Part shown: piece after piece, positions 10,033 through 18,929 of the stretch
Numbering within the stretch: the first letter of the stretch is position 1
How the letters are laid out: every line of letters starts with the position of its first letter
Assembly (NCBI GenBank): GCA_964424115.1
Contig: CAYRHN010000001.1
Span: 62,001-126,000 of the forward strand
Direction of reading: 5' to 3'
DNA length: 64,000 nucleotides
DNA from: CAYRHN01 sp964424115
GTDB lineage: Bacteria > Chloroflexota > Anaerolineae > Anaerolineales > Anaerolineaceae
Program-made: the position numbers and the translations under genes
The notes under the pieces: generated by a model
Told to the model about the DNA's origin: nothing
Database searches by the model: none
Seen by the model: the letters and a program-made list of their open reading frames with translations, nothing else

Positions 10033-10041
10033 TGATATAAT
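10033..10041 (+). promoter_or_regulatory. Extended -10 element, distal rpoC promoter candidate
   Basis: TGA-TATAAT lies 206 bases upstream of the rpoC start, just after the kinase stop. It matches the extended -10 form seen elsewhere in this window. Confidence 0.4.
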
Positions 10042-10099
10042 AGCGCCGTTCAGAGGGATTAATGGTGAAAATTGGTTGAAATTTTGGCAAATTGGTTGC

Positions 10100-10126
10100 T
10101 TGAAATTTCGAATCTTGTGTTATAAT
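10100..10126 (+). promoter_or_regulatory. Proximal rpoC promoter
   Basis: TTGAAA at 10100-10105 and TATAAT at 10121-10126 are separated by 15 bases, and the -10 carries an upstream TG (TGT-TATAAT), so it can act as an extended -10 element. It would give a leader of about 115 bases before the rpoC GTG start. This indicates that rpoC is transcribed on its own here. Confidence 0.6.
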
Positions 10127-10247
10127 TTCAGTTTGCATGCACATATATGGCCGTCCCTTCTCAATATTTAGCGCTTGAGGCCGCTGTGGTTCTCATGCGC
10201 TTTATTGCGTCATTCGTAAAGATTCAGTTCATCCAGGAGGCGTCTTA

Positions 10248-13200
10248 GTGGAAACAAAAGGTTTGGTGGCACTGCGAATCAGCCTGGCCTCACCCGAAAC
10301 AATTCGTAGCTGGTCTTATGGAGAGGTCCTAAAACCGGAAACGATCAATTACCGCCGTTTGCGCCCAGAAAAAGATGGTTTGTTCTGCGAAGCCATCTTT
10401 GGCCCAACGCGGGATTGGCAATGTTATTGTGGTAAGTATAAAAACCCCCGTTATAAGGGGATCGTTTGCGATAAATGCGGAGTCGAAGTGACCCGCTCGG
10501 CAGTCCGCCGAGAACGCATGGGGCATATCGACCTGGCGACGCCGGTGGCACACATCTGGTATACCCGCCGCATTCCCTCTTACCTGGGACTGCTGCTGGA
10601 TATCTCGCGCCGCAACCTGGACCGTGTGCTGTATTTCGCGCAGTACATTGTCAGCTTTGTGGATGAGGATGCCCGCCAGAAAGCCTTGAAACGCCTGGAA
10701 GAAGAGATCAGCGTTTCGGAACGCGAGCAGGCCGGTGAAGTGAACAAAAAGATCCTCGAGATCAAGATGGTGCGCGACCGCAAATTGCAGGAATTACAGC
10801 AGCGCAAGAACGATCTTGAATCGCGCCGTGATGAACAAATCGCTTCCCGGTTGGAGCCGGTCATCCAGGAGGGACAACGCCTGGAGAGCACGCTGCAAGA
10901 AAAGATGGGCAGCGTGGTGCTGACCCCCATCGTGTTCAATGCCGCGAACGTGACCATTGTTGAAGCCGGGCTGACCGTGAATGCTCAGCATTTGGCTTCG
11001 GTGCAGCGCGTGGTGAAGGAACGCCTGAACGACCTGGAAAACGAATTCCGCGAACAACTGCAGCGTGATTTAGCCCAGATGGATCAGGAAAAAGCCATCA
11101 TTCGCGCTGAAGGCGACGAACAGATGGAACTGCTGCGCAGCCAGTTGGAAGATCAATCCACGGAATCGCAGGGTCAGAACGCGCGCATGCGCGATGAATT
11201 AATGGAGCTGCGCCCGTTCACCTTCTTGAGCGAGAGCCGCTACCGCGAGTTAAAGCAGCGCTGGGGGCAGGTCTTCCGCGCGGACATGGGCGCTGAGGCG
11301 TTCTATGATATCCTGCGCCGCCTGGACCTGGATAAACTGTCGGATGAACTGTGGAATGAGATCCGCACTTCGAAGAGCAAACAAAAACGCAAGAAGGCGA
11401 CCACCCGTTTGAAGGTGGTGGAATCCTTCCGCCGCTCTGGGAACCGCCCGGAGTGGATGATCATGACCGTTCTGCCGGTCATTCCGCCCGATCTGCGCCC
11501 GATGGTGCAGTTGGACGGCGGACGCTTCGCGACCAGCGACCTGAACGATCTGTATCGGCGCGTGATCAACCGCAATAACCGCTTGAAGCGGTTGTTGGAG
11601 TTGGGTGCGCCGGATGTGATCGTGCGCAATGAAAAGCGTATGCTTCAGGAAGCGGTCGACAGCTTGATCGATAATTCGCAGCGCGGCAAAGCGCTCTCCC
11701 GCCGCGGACGCCGCGAGCTGAAATCGCTGAGCGATATGCTGAAGGGTAAGAAAGGCCGCTTCCGCCGCAACCTGCTGGGCAAGCGCGTGGACTACTCCGG
11801 CCGCTCGGTAATCGTGGTAGGTCCCAAGCTTAAGCTGTACCAGTGCGGTCTGCCGAAAACAATGGCGCTGGAACTGTACCGCCCATTTGTCATTTCCCGC
11901 CTGGTGGCGCACAACTATGCCGCAAATGTGAAAGGCGCACGGCGCTTTATTGAGCGCAATCGCCCCGAAGTTTGGGAAGTGTTGGAAGAGGTGATCAAGG
12001 ACCGCCCGGTGTTGTTGAACCGTGCGCCGACCCTGCACCGCCTGGGCATCCAGGCTTTTGAGCCGATCTTGATCGAAGGCAGCGCCATTCAACTGCACCC
12101 GTTGGTGACCACGGCGTTCAACGCTGACTTTGACGGCGACCAGATGGCCGTGCATGTGCCGCTTTCCGAAAAAGCTGTTTGGGAAGCGCGCAACCTGATG
12201 CTGGCTTCCAAGAACCTCTTGAAGCCTGCTGACGGCGAACCAATCATCAGCCCTTCCAAGGATATGGTGTTGGGTGTGTATTACCTGATGATGACCGACC
12301 CGCGCCCGCAAAAGGGCGACGGACGCGCCTTCTCGGATATGGACGACGTGGAACTGGCTTACCAGCTGGGCCAGGTGGCGATCCATGCCAATATCAAGGT
12401 GATGCTGACCAGTTATTATGATGATAAGGGCGACCGTCTGGCTGAACCGCAGCGCCGCCTGATCAACACGACGGTGGGGCGGGTGATCTTTAACCGCATC
12501 CTGCCGCCCCAGATCCAGTTCTTCAACCAGCCGTTGGATAAGGGCGGTGTGAAGGACCTGATCGCAGAAGTCTATGAGATCTGCGGACAGGATGTGACCA
12601 CGGAAGTAGCCGACCACATCAAGGATATTGGTTTTGAGTTCGCAATGCGTTCCGGGTCGACCCTGGCGGTGGCGGATATTTCCGTCCCGGCGGCCAAGGC
12701 CGAGATCCTCTCCAAGGCTCAGGCAGATGTGGAAAACGTCAACCGTGCTTTCCGCCGCGGCTTGTTGACCGAACAAGAGCGCAACGAGCGTATTATTGAG
12801 ATCTGGCAGCAAACCACCAAAGTAGTGGCTGATGCTGTTCGCAAGAATATGGACCCGAACGGCAATTTGTCCACCATGGCGAATTCCGGCGCGACCAAGG
12901 GCGGTTTTGGCCCAATCGCGCAGCTGGCCGGCATGCGCGGTTTGATGGCTGACCCGGCCGGGCGTATCATCCGCCTGCCGATCCAATCCAACTTCCGCGA
13001 AGGGTTGACCGCTCTGGAATACTTCATCTCTACCCACGGCGCACGCAAAGGCCTGGCCGATACCGCGCTGCGCACGGCTGACGCCGGTTACCTGACCCGC
13101 CGCCTGGTGGATGTGGCCCAAGATCTGATCATTAACGAGATCGATTGCGGCACCCAGGATGGTATCTGGATCCGCAAGAGCGATGATGTGGCCGGGCAAT

Positions 13201-14492
13201 CGTTGAGCGCGCGCTTGTTTGGGCGTGTGCTGGCGCAGCGGGTGATCGATCCGCAAACTGGCGAAGTGCTGGCGGAACGCGATGATGTGCTGGGCCGCGA
13301 CCTGGTGCGCAAGCTGGCTAATTCCGGCGTGGACACCTTTAAGGTACGCTCCCCGCTGACCTGTGACCTGACCCACGGCGTTTGCGCCAAATGCTACGGC
13401 ATGGACCTGGGGCGCGGCATGATGGTGGAACTGGGCGCGGCGGTTGGTACCGTGGCGGCCCAATCCATCGGCGAGCCGGGCACGCAGCTGACCCTGCGCA
13501 CCTTCCACACCGGCGGTGTGGCTGCGGGCGGCGATATTACCACTGGTCTGCCGCGCGTGGAGGAATTGTTCGAAGCCCGCCGCGCGCCGAAGGGCGAAGC
13601 GGTGATCACGCGCATTTCCGGCACAGCCAAAGTAATCCAGTCTGACCGCTACAGCGACATGCGCGTGGTGCGCGTGGAGCACGCCGAGATGGTCAGCGAT
13701 GAATATGATATTCCGGTCGAGTGGACGATCCTGGCCAAGGATGAGACAACCATCTCGATGGGCGACCCGATTGCCATGATGGGCGAAGCCCAGTTGACCG
13801 CACAGCACAACGGGCGCGTGCGCCTGGAAGGGCATAAGGTCATCGTCTCTTACGAGCAGCGCGAGAACGAGGAGTACGAAATTCCCTCAACTTCCCGCCT
13901 GCTGATCCAGGACGGCGAACATGTGGTGGCCGGGCAGCCCTTGACCGAAGGCTCGCTTAACCCGCACACCATCCTGCGCATCAACGGCCGCGAAGGTTGT
14001 CAGATGTACCTGCTATCGGAAATCCAGAAGGTGTACCGCGCCCAGGGCCAGAACATCAACGACAAGCACTTTGAAGTGATCATCCGCAAGATGATCGGCA
14101 AAGTGCAGGTGACCCGGCCCGGCGATTCTCACTACCTGCCGCTGGACTTCGTGGACCGCCTGGACATCCGGCGCACGAATGAACGTCTGCTGTCGGAAGG
14201 CAAACAGCCGGCCAAGTACATTGAGGTGTTGCTGGGCGTGACCAAGGCTTCTCTCAGCACAGATTCGTTCCTTTCGGCTTCTTCCTTCCAGCACACGATC
14301 AAAGTGTTGGCAGGCGCAGCCATCGCTTCCAGCGAGGATCCGTTGTTCGGCTTGAAAGAGAACGTGATCATCGGCAAGCTGATCCCGGCTGGAACCGGCT
14401 TCGTGCACGGGCGTTTTGCTGACCTGCCGGAGTTCACAGGCTACCCGACCGACCGCGGTTCGACCAGCGATGTGCCGGAAATCAACGAATAA
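10248..14492 (+). CDS. rpoC: DNA-directed RNA polymerase beta' subunit
   Basis: The 1414-residue catalytic subunit of RNA polymerase. Visible landmarks are the N-terminal zinc site (CYCGKYKNPRYKG then CDKCG, about residues 61-82), the RPEWM...DLRPMVQLDGGRF region near residue 400, the active-site NADFDGDQMAVH near residue 624 that binds the catalytic magnesium, the bridge helix/trigger loop region with FHTGGVA near residue 1085, and a second zinc cluster (CGTQDG ... CDLTHGVCAKC) near 967-1047. Start is GTG, set by the strong AGGAGG site at 10236-10241. An insertion of about 160 residues rich in E, K, R, Q heptads (about 145-310) separates the N-terminal zinc region from RPEWM; B. subtilis RpoC lacks it. 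rpoB, normally upstream, is absent: the upstream gene is a histidine kinase. Confidence 0.98.
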   Translation: METKGLVALRISLASPETIRSWSYGEVLKPETINYRRLRPEKDGLFCEAIFGPTRDWQCYCGKYKNPRYKGIVCDKCGVEVTRSAVRRERMGHIDLATPVAHIWYTRRIPSYLGLLLDISRRNLDRVLYFAQYIVSFVDEDARQKALKRLEEEISVSEREQAGEVNKKILEIKMVRDRKLQELQQRKNDLESRRDEQIASRLEPVIQEGQRLESTLQEKMGSVVLTPIVFNAANVTIVEAGLTVNAQHLASVQRVVKERLNDLENEFREQLQRDLAQMDQEKAIIRAEGDEQMELLRSQLEDQSTESQGQNARMRDELMELRPFTFLSESRYRELKQRWGQVFRADMGAEAFYDILRRLDLDKLSDELWNEIRTSKSKQKRKKATTRLKVVESFRRSGNRPEWMIMTVLPVIPPDLRPMVQLDGGRFATSDLNDLYRRVINRNNRLKRLLELGAPDVIVRNEKRMLQEAVDSLIDNSQRGKALSRRGRRELKSLSDMLKGKKGRFRRNLLGKRVDYSGRSVIVVGPKLKLYQCGLPKTMALELYRPFVISRLVAHNYAANVKGARRFIERNRPEVWEVLEEVIKDRPVLLNRAPTLHRLGIQAFEPILIEGSAIQLHPLVTTAFNADFDGDQMAVHVPLSEKAVWEARNLMLASKNLLKPADGEPIISPSKDMVLGVYYLMMTDPRPQKGDGRAFSDMDDVELAYQLGQVAIHANIKVMLTSYYDDKGDRLAEPQRRLINTTVGRVIFNRILPPQIQFFNQPLDKGGVKDLIAEVYEICGQDVTTEVADHIKDIGFEFAMRSGSTLAVADISVPAAKAEILSKAQADVENVNRAFRRGLLTEQERNERIIEIWQQTTKVVADAVRKNMDPNGNLSTMANSGATKGGFGPIAQLAGMRGLMADPAGRIIRLPIQSNFREGLTALEYFISTHGARKGLADTALRTADAGYLTRRLVDVAQDLIINEIDCGTQDGIWIRKSDDVAGQSLSARLFGRVLAQRVIDPQTGEVLAERDDVLGRDLVRKLANSGVDTFKVRSPLTCDLTHGVCAKCYGMDLGRGMMVELGAAVGTVAAQSIGEPGTQLTLRTFHTGGVAAGGDITTGLPRVEELFEARRAPKGEAVITRISGTAKVIQSDRYSDMRVVRVEHAEMVSDEYDIPVEWTILAKDETTISMGDPIAMMGEAQLTAQHNGRVRLEGHKVIVSYEQRENEEYEIPSTSRLLIQDGEHVVAGQPLTEGSLNPHTILRINGREGCQMYLLSEIQKVYRAQGQNINDKHFEVIIRKMIGKVQVTRPGDSHYLPLDFVDRLDIRRTNERLLSEGKQPAKYIEVLLGVTKASLSTDSFLSASSFQHTIKVLAGAAIASSEDPLFGLKENVIIGKLIPAGTGFVHGRFADLPEFTGYPTDRGSTSDVPEINE

Positions 14493-14513
14493 TTGAGCCT
14501 ATAAAGTACCTTA

Positions 14514-14555
14514 AACAGGGTTTCGAACGTCTGACGTTCGAAACCCTGTTCTTTT
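14514..14555 (+). terminator. Rho-independent terminator of rpoC
   Basis: An almost perfect inverted repeat, AACAGGGTTTCGAACGTC with its complement at 14533-14550 around a single central base, followed by CTTTT. The stem is at least 16 base pairs. It closes the rpoC transcript 22 bases after its stop. Confidence 0.9.
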
Positions 14556-14598
14556 AATTCGAGTAAAATAAAGCATGCCAATTCACAGGAGCAGAGAA

Positions 14599-15387
14599 AT
14601 GCATTCACGAGAGAGTTTGTTGGAGCGGTTGGAGGCCATCGGAAGGTCATTGGCGGCGAGCGGGCATGGGCGGGCGCTGCTGGGTCTGGGTTCTGTGGGC
14701 CGCGAAATGGAACGGCTGGACGAATATTCAGATCTGGATTTCTTTGTCATTGTTGAAGAGGGTTATAAGCAAGCTTTCATTAACAATATCGACTGGCTGG
14801 AACGGGTGCATCCGGTAGGATATGCCTTTATGAATACCGAGGACGGTTACAAGCTCATGTTCCTGGACGGCATCCTGTGCGAATTCGCCATATTTGAGGA
14901 AAAGGAACTGCGTACGGCGGTGTATGCGCCGGGGCGGATCGTCTGGCAGGCTGCAGATTTTGATCCTTCGATCCTCAAGGAAGAGCATCCGGTATTGAAA
15001 GCGGAAGAAAGGCCGGTGGAATGGCTGGTGGGAGAGACGCTGACCAACCTGTACGTGGGAATGAGCCGCTTCAGGCGCGGAGAAAGGTTGACCGCGATGC
15101 GTTTTATCCAGGTGTATGCGCTGGATCGGGTGGTGGAATTGGCAGAGCGGGTGGAGATTGCCAGGCCGTTCAAGGCGGATCTATTCGCACGGGAGAGACG
15201 CCTGGAGCAGCGCTATCCGCACCTGGCGGGTGAATTGCCTGCCCTGGCGCAGGGATATGAGCACACACCGCAATCGGCGTTGGCGATATTGGATTGGCTT
15301 TCCAGGTATTTTGAGGTCAATCCGGTCATTCGGGGAGAGATCATCCGCTTATGTGAAGGGATTGACGCCGGGGAGAATCAACTGTAA
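14599..15387 (+). CDS. Nucleotidyltransferase-fold protein
   Basis: A 262-residue protein with the polymerase-beta-like nucleotidyltransferase signature: a GLGSVGRE loop (residues 29-36, with Gly31-Ser32) followed by S-D-L-D at 44-47, whose two aspartates would bind magnesium. The C-terminal half is helical, as in streptomycin/lincosamide adenylyltransferase-like proteins. The start at 14599 is chosen over an in-frame ATG at 14575 because AGGAG lies at 14587-14591. It sits between the rpoC terminator and the topoisomerase gene. Transfer of a nucleotide to a small molecule or protein is possible, but the target is unknown and resistance should not be assumed. Confidence 0.65.
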   Translation: MHSRESLLERLEAIGRSLAASGHGRALLGLGSVGREMERLDEYSDLDFFVIVEEGYKQAFINNIDWLERVHPVGYAFMNTEDGYKLMFLDGILCEFAIFEEKELRTAVYAPGRIVWQAADFDPSILKEEHPVLKAEERPVEWLVGETLTNLYVGMSRFRRGERLTAMRFIQVYALDRVVELAERVEIARPFKADLFARERRLEQRYPHLAGELPALAQGYEHTPQSALAILDWLSRYFEVNPVIRGEIIRLCEGIDAGENQL

Positions 15388-15447
15388 GATGGAAACGGTC
15401 CCGCAGAATGGTTGGCGGGGGAGAGAACACGGACTCAGGAGCAGCAC

Positions 15448-18273
15448 ATGGAAATCGGTTATGTTCGCAAAGTAGATATTGACCACGAGATGCAGCAATC
15501 CTACCTGGATTACGCGATGAGCGTGATCGTGGCGCGTGCGCTGCCGGATGCCCGCGACGGATTAAAGCCGGTCCAGCGACGAATCCTGTATGCCATGTAT
15601 GATATGGGACTGAGGCCGAATACTTCATATAAAAAATCTGCCCGCATTGTTGGTGAGGTATTGGGCAAATACCATCCTCACGGGGATATGGCGGTATACG
15701 AAGCCATGGCGCGGCAAGCACAGGATTTCACCATGCGCTATACCCAGGTGGACGGGCAGGGCAATTTTGGCAGCATTGACGGCGACCCGCCGGCAGCCAT
15801 GCGCTATACTGAGGCGCGCCTGACACCCTTTGCGATCGAGCTGTTGGCGCAATTGGACCGCAACACGGTGGATTTCACACCAAATTTCGACGGAACGTTG
15901 AACGAGCCGGATGTGTTGCCGGCAGCCGCGCCGAACCTGTTGATCAACGGGGCGAGCGGCATTGCGGTGGGCATGGCCACCAATATTCCTCCGCACAACT
16001 TAAGCGAGGTGGTGGATGCGCTGGTGTTCATGCTCAAGCAATGGGACCGGCTGGACGATATCAATGTGTCTGACCTGATGCGTTTTGTGAAAGGGCCGGA
16101 TTTTCCGACGGGGGGGATCCTGCTACAGGAAGGCGGGCAGAATGAACTGCTGAGCGCCTACGGCAGCGGGCGCGGACGGGTGACCGTGCGCGGGCGGGTG
16201 CAGGCGGAAGATATGGGACGGGGAAAGAGCCGCCTGATCGTGACCGAGCTGCCATACCAGGTGAATAAATCGGCATTGATCGAGCGGATTGCCGACCTGG
16301 TGCGGGAAGGCTCGCTGGAGGGTATCACCGACCTGCGAGATGAATCTGACCGGCAGGGGATGCGGATTGTGATTGAGCTGGGCAAGGCGGCAGATACGGA
16401 GCAAGTGCTGCGAGAGCTGTTCAAGCGCACACCAATGCAAACCACCTTTGGGATCATTCTGCTGGCGCTGGTGGACGGCGAGCCGCGCCTGCTGACCTTG
16501 AAACAAGCTTTGAAAGTATACCTGGAACACCGCCTGACGGTGATCAAACGGCGCAGCGAATTCGACCTGGAGCGCGCGCGGCAGCGGGCACACATCCTGG
16601 ATGGGCTGCGGATCGCTTTAAAGAACCTGGACGAGATCATCGCGTTGATCCGCCAATCTCCAGATGTGGAAACCGCCCATGCCCGGCTGGTCAAACGATA
16701 TCATTTGAGCGATGTGCAGACGCAGGCGATTCTGGATATGCCCTTGAGGCGGCTGGCTGCACTGGAACGGAAGAAGATCGAGGAAGAATACAAGGAATTA
16801 CAGGCACTGATCAAAGACCTGGAAGGATTGTTGAAATCACCCAGGAAGATGCGAGAGGCGGTAGAGACAGAATTGCTGGCCGTGAAGGCCAGTTATGGCG
16901 ACAAGCGCCGCACGCAGGTGGTTTCTCTACAAGAAGGGGAGTCGGCGGCTGACTTGCTGAAATCCTCCGACCTGACCCCGGCCCTGGACGTGTGGGTGGG
17001 GGTGACCGAGGAAGGGCAGATCGGCCGGGTACCGGCGGAGAGCATTCCACGGTTGAGCGGTAAGCAGGCTCCCCGCTGGTTACTGAAGGCCAATACCCAC
17101 CATACCTTATATCTGGTGGCGGAGGACGGGCGAGCAGCAGCAGCTTCGGTGGAAAGTCTGCCGCTGGTGGAGAAGTTCCAGGACGGGGTGCTGTTGACGC
17201 GCGTCTCGCCTTTTGAGGACGGCGAAAAGATCGCTTTCATGTTCTCGATGCCTCCGGCGAGTGAGGCCAAGGAAAACCGCTTTGTGCTGACCACCAGCAA
17301 GCTGGGGATGGTGAAGAAATCTGCCTGCGAGGAATTGCCGGGGCCTTCGACCCAGCGGTTTGTGCTGGCGAAGGTGAACCCAGGGGACAGTCTGCTCTCG
17401 GCGGTGGTCACGGATGGAGAATCGGATGTTCTGCTGGTTACGGCACAGGGCATGGGGATCCGGTTTAATGAGAATGAGGTGCGCCCAATGGGGATGGTGG
17501 CAGCCGGAGTGAACGGGATCAAGCTAGCGGCAGCCGACCAGGTGATCGGATTGGAGCGGGTGATGCCGGGCGGGGAGGTGATGCTGCTGGCAAATAATGG
17601 AATGGGCTGGCGGATGATATTCGACGAGTTCCCGCTGCAAGGTCGATATGGGCAGGGTGTGATCGCCTGCAAGCTGGAAAAGGGCGCCCGGTTGATCGCC
17701 ACTTTCTCCGGCAAGAAGAATCAGACGGCAGGGGTGTATTTAATGAAAGCGGCAGCCCAGGCGATGCGTATGGATGATATTGATGCGGTCAAGCGTCCTC
17801 GAACGGGGACGGGGGTGATCGTGGTCAAGCCAGGAGATGCGGTAACCGGCGTTTGCCTGGCGTTTGATGGGGCAGCCTGGTGGGAAGATAAAAAAGCCCC
17901 GGCGCGAAAGAAACGCACGCCAAAGGAGGCCAAAGACGTGGTAGAAGAGATGGAGGAGGCGGTGGAGGAGGAAACTCCGAAACCAAAGCCACCCACTACC
18001 CGAAAAAAGAAAGTCGCAACGAGTGAAGCGGCCAGTCCCAAGAAGCAGCGCGCCCCAACCCGGGCGGAAAAGAAGACGGCTCCAGCAGCGAAACCAGCAG
18101 CAAAACCAGCGAGGGCAAGAAAAGGAACGGCAGCAGCGTCTGGGGCGGCTGGAGATGAACCTCCACAAAAGAAACCGGCGGCGAGGCGAACGAAGAAAGA
18201 AGCGACTGCCACCACACCGGCGGCGCCGAAACCGGCAGAGAAGACCCCGCGGCGGGTGAAGAAGCCCAGTTAG
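15448..18273 (+). CDS. gyrA: Type II topoisomerase A subunit (GyrA-like)
   Basis: The DNA-breaking and rejoining subunit of gyrase or topoisomerase IV, 941 residues. The winged-helix and tower domains (about 1-500) contain LPDARDGLKPVQRRIL, KYHPHGD and AAMRYTEARL; Tyr120 is the expected DNA-linking tyrosine. A beta-pinwheel C-terminal domain follows (about 500-800), then a tail of about 128 residues dominated by Lys, Ala, Pro and Arg, histone-H1-like. The GyrA-box position reads LQGRYGQG rather than QRRGGKG, so wrapping ability and the gyrase versus topo IV identity are uncertain. The start is the ATG at 15448 with AGGAG upstream; an in-frame TTG at 15412 has no good site. No B subunit gene is in the window. 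Met81 occupies the quinolone-resistance Ser83 position. Confidence 0.92.
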   Translation: MEIGYVRKVDIDHEMQQSYLDYAMSVIVARALPDARDGLKPVQRRILYAMYDMGLRPNTSYKKSARIVGEVLGKYHPHGDMAVYEAMARQAQDFTMRYTQVDGQGNFGSIDGDPPAAMRYTEARLTPFAIELLAQLDRNTVDFTPNFDGTLNEPDVLPAAAPNLLINGASGIAVGMATNIPPHNLSEVVDALVFMLKQWDRLDDINVSDLMRFVKGPDFPTGGILLQEGGQNELLSAYGSGRGRVTVRGRVQAEDMGRGKSRLIVTELPYQVNKSALIERIADLVREGSLEGITDLRDESDRQGMRIVIELGKAADTEQVLRELFKRTPMQTTFGIILLALVDGEPRLLTLKQALKVYLEHRLTVIKRRSEFDLERARQRAHILDGLRIALKNLDEIIALIRQSPDVETAHARLVKRYHLSDVQTQAILDMPLRRLAALERKKIEEEYKELQALIKDLEGLLKSPRKMREAVETELLAVKASYGDKRRTQVVSLQEGESAADLLKSSDLTPALDVWVGVTEEGQIGRVPAESIPRLSGKQAPRWLLKANTHHTLYLVAEDGRAAAASVESLPLVEKFQDGVLLTRVSPFEDGEKIAFMFSMPPASEAKENRFVLTTSKLGMVKKSACEELPGPSTQRFVLAKVNPGDSLLSAVVTDGESDVLLVTAQGMGIRFNENEVRPMGMVAAGVNGIKLAAADQVIGLERVMPGGEVMLLANNGMGWRMIFDEFPLQGRYGQGVIACKLEKGARLIATFSGKKNQTAGVYLMKAAAQAMRMDDIDAVKRPRTGTGVIVVKPGDAVTGVCLAFDGAAWWEDKKAPARKKRTPKEAKDVVEEMEEAVEEETPKPKPPTTRKKKVATSEAASPKKQRAPTRAEKKTAPAAKPAAKPARARKGTAAASGAAGDEPPQKKPAARRTKKEATATTPAAPKPAEKTPRRVKKPS

Positions 18274-18284
18274 AGGAAAGAAAT

Positions 18285-18317
18285 CAGGGAATGGATGCAA
18301 AAAGCGGCCATTCCCTG
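18285..18317. terminator. Stem-loop between convergent topoisomerase and HD genes
   Basis: CAGGGAATGG pairs with CCATTCCCTG around a 13-base loop. On the minus strand the stem is followed by ATTTCTTTCC, so it best serves the HD hydrolase gene; on the plus strand the following T-run is weak. Confidence 0.6.
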
Positions 18318-18334
18318 TCTTGGATAATTGCCCA

Positions 18335-18910
18335 TCACGCGGAAGTGGACAGGTTGCCTTCCAGGCCCAGCTCCGGGGCTATTTTGCGCATAGCCAGGAT
18401 GACATTATCTACGTGCTGCCAGAGCTCCAGGTCAAATTGTTGCGCTCCACGTTCCATTTCCTCGCGGTTGGCACCGGCGGCAAAGGCACGGTCTTTCCAT
18501 TTCTTTTTGACCGAGGAAGCGGTCAGATCGTATAGGGAGCGGGAGGGACGAACCAGGGCGACCGCGGTAACCAGGCCGGTGATCTCGTCGCAGGCGTAGA
18601 GGGCTTTTTCCATCATCGTGACGCGGGGAATACCGGCGTGATCGGCGTGAGAAAGCACCGCGCGGATGATCTCTTCCGGTACGCCGGCCTGGCGCAGGAT
18701 GGGCTCGCCGGCAAGGGGGTGTTCTTCCAAAGTGGGGTGGATCTCCCAGTCAAAGTCATGGATAAGACCGGTGATTCCCCAGGTTTCGACATCCTGGCCG
18801 AGCTTTTCGGCGTAGAAGCGCATGGCGGCTTCAACGGCCAGCATGTGATTGACCAGGTTCTGGTTTTTGACGTACTGGTAAACAAGTTCAAGTGCCTGGG
18901 AACGCTGCAT
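18335..18910 (-). CDS. HD-superfamily hydrolase
   Basis: A 191-residue HD-domain protein. His22, the His51-Asp52 doublet in GLIHDFDWE, His64 and the later Asp in YACDEITG form the expected metal ligands. It resembles the COG2316 group of predicted phosphohydrolases; the substrate is unknown. The start was set at the ATG on 18908-18910 because AAGGAGG lies 6 bases upstream; the longer reading frame has no such site. It is followed by a terminator and preceded closely by the SanA-like gene on the same strand (about 19 bases), so the two are likely one operon. Confidence 0.8.
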   Translation of the reverse strand: MQRSQALELVYQYVKNQNLVNHMLAVEAAMRFYAEKLGQDVETWGITGLIHDFDWEIHPTLEEHPLAGEPILRQAGVPEEIIRAVLSHADHAGIPRVTMMEKALYACDEITGLVTAVALVRPSRSLYDLTASSVKKKWKDRAFAAGANREEMERGAQQFDLELWQHVDNVILAMRKIAPELGLEGNLSTSA

Positions 18911-18929
18911 GGGATTCCTCCTTATTCGG

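Noticed and set aside
11250..13835. 861-codon open frame opposite rpoC
   Set aside because: It is antisense to a highly conserved gene and has a His/Gln/Ala-rich composition without any family motif. It results from GC-biased third positions of rpoC.
14514..14550. Possible tRNA T-arm (TTCGAA context) after rpoC
   Set aside because: The sequence is one arm of the terminator palindrome; no cloverleaf can be drawn.
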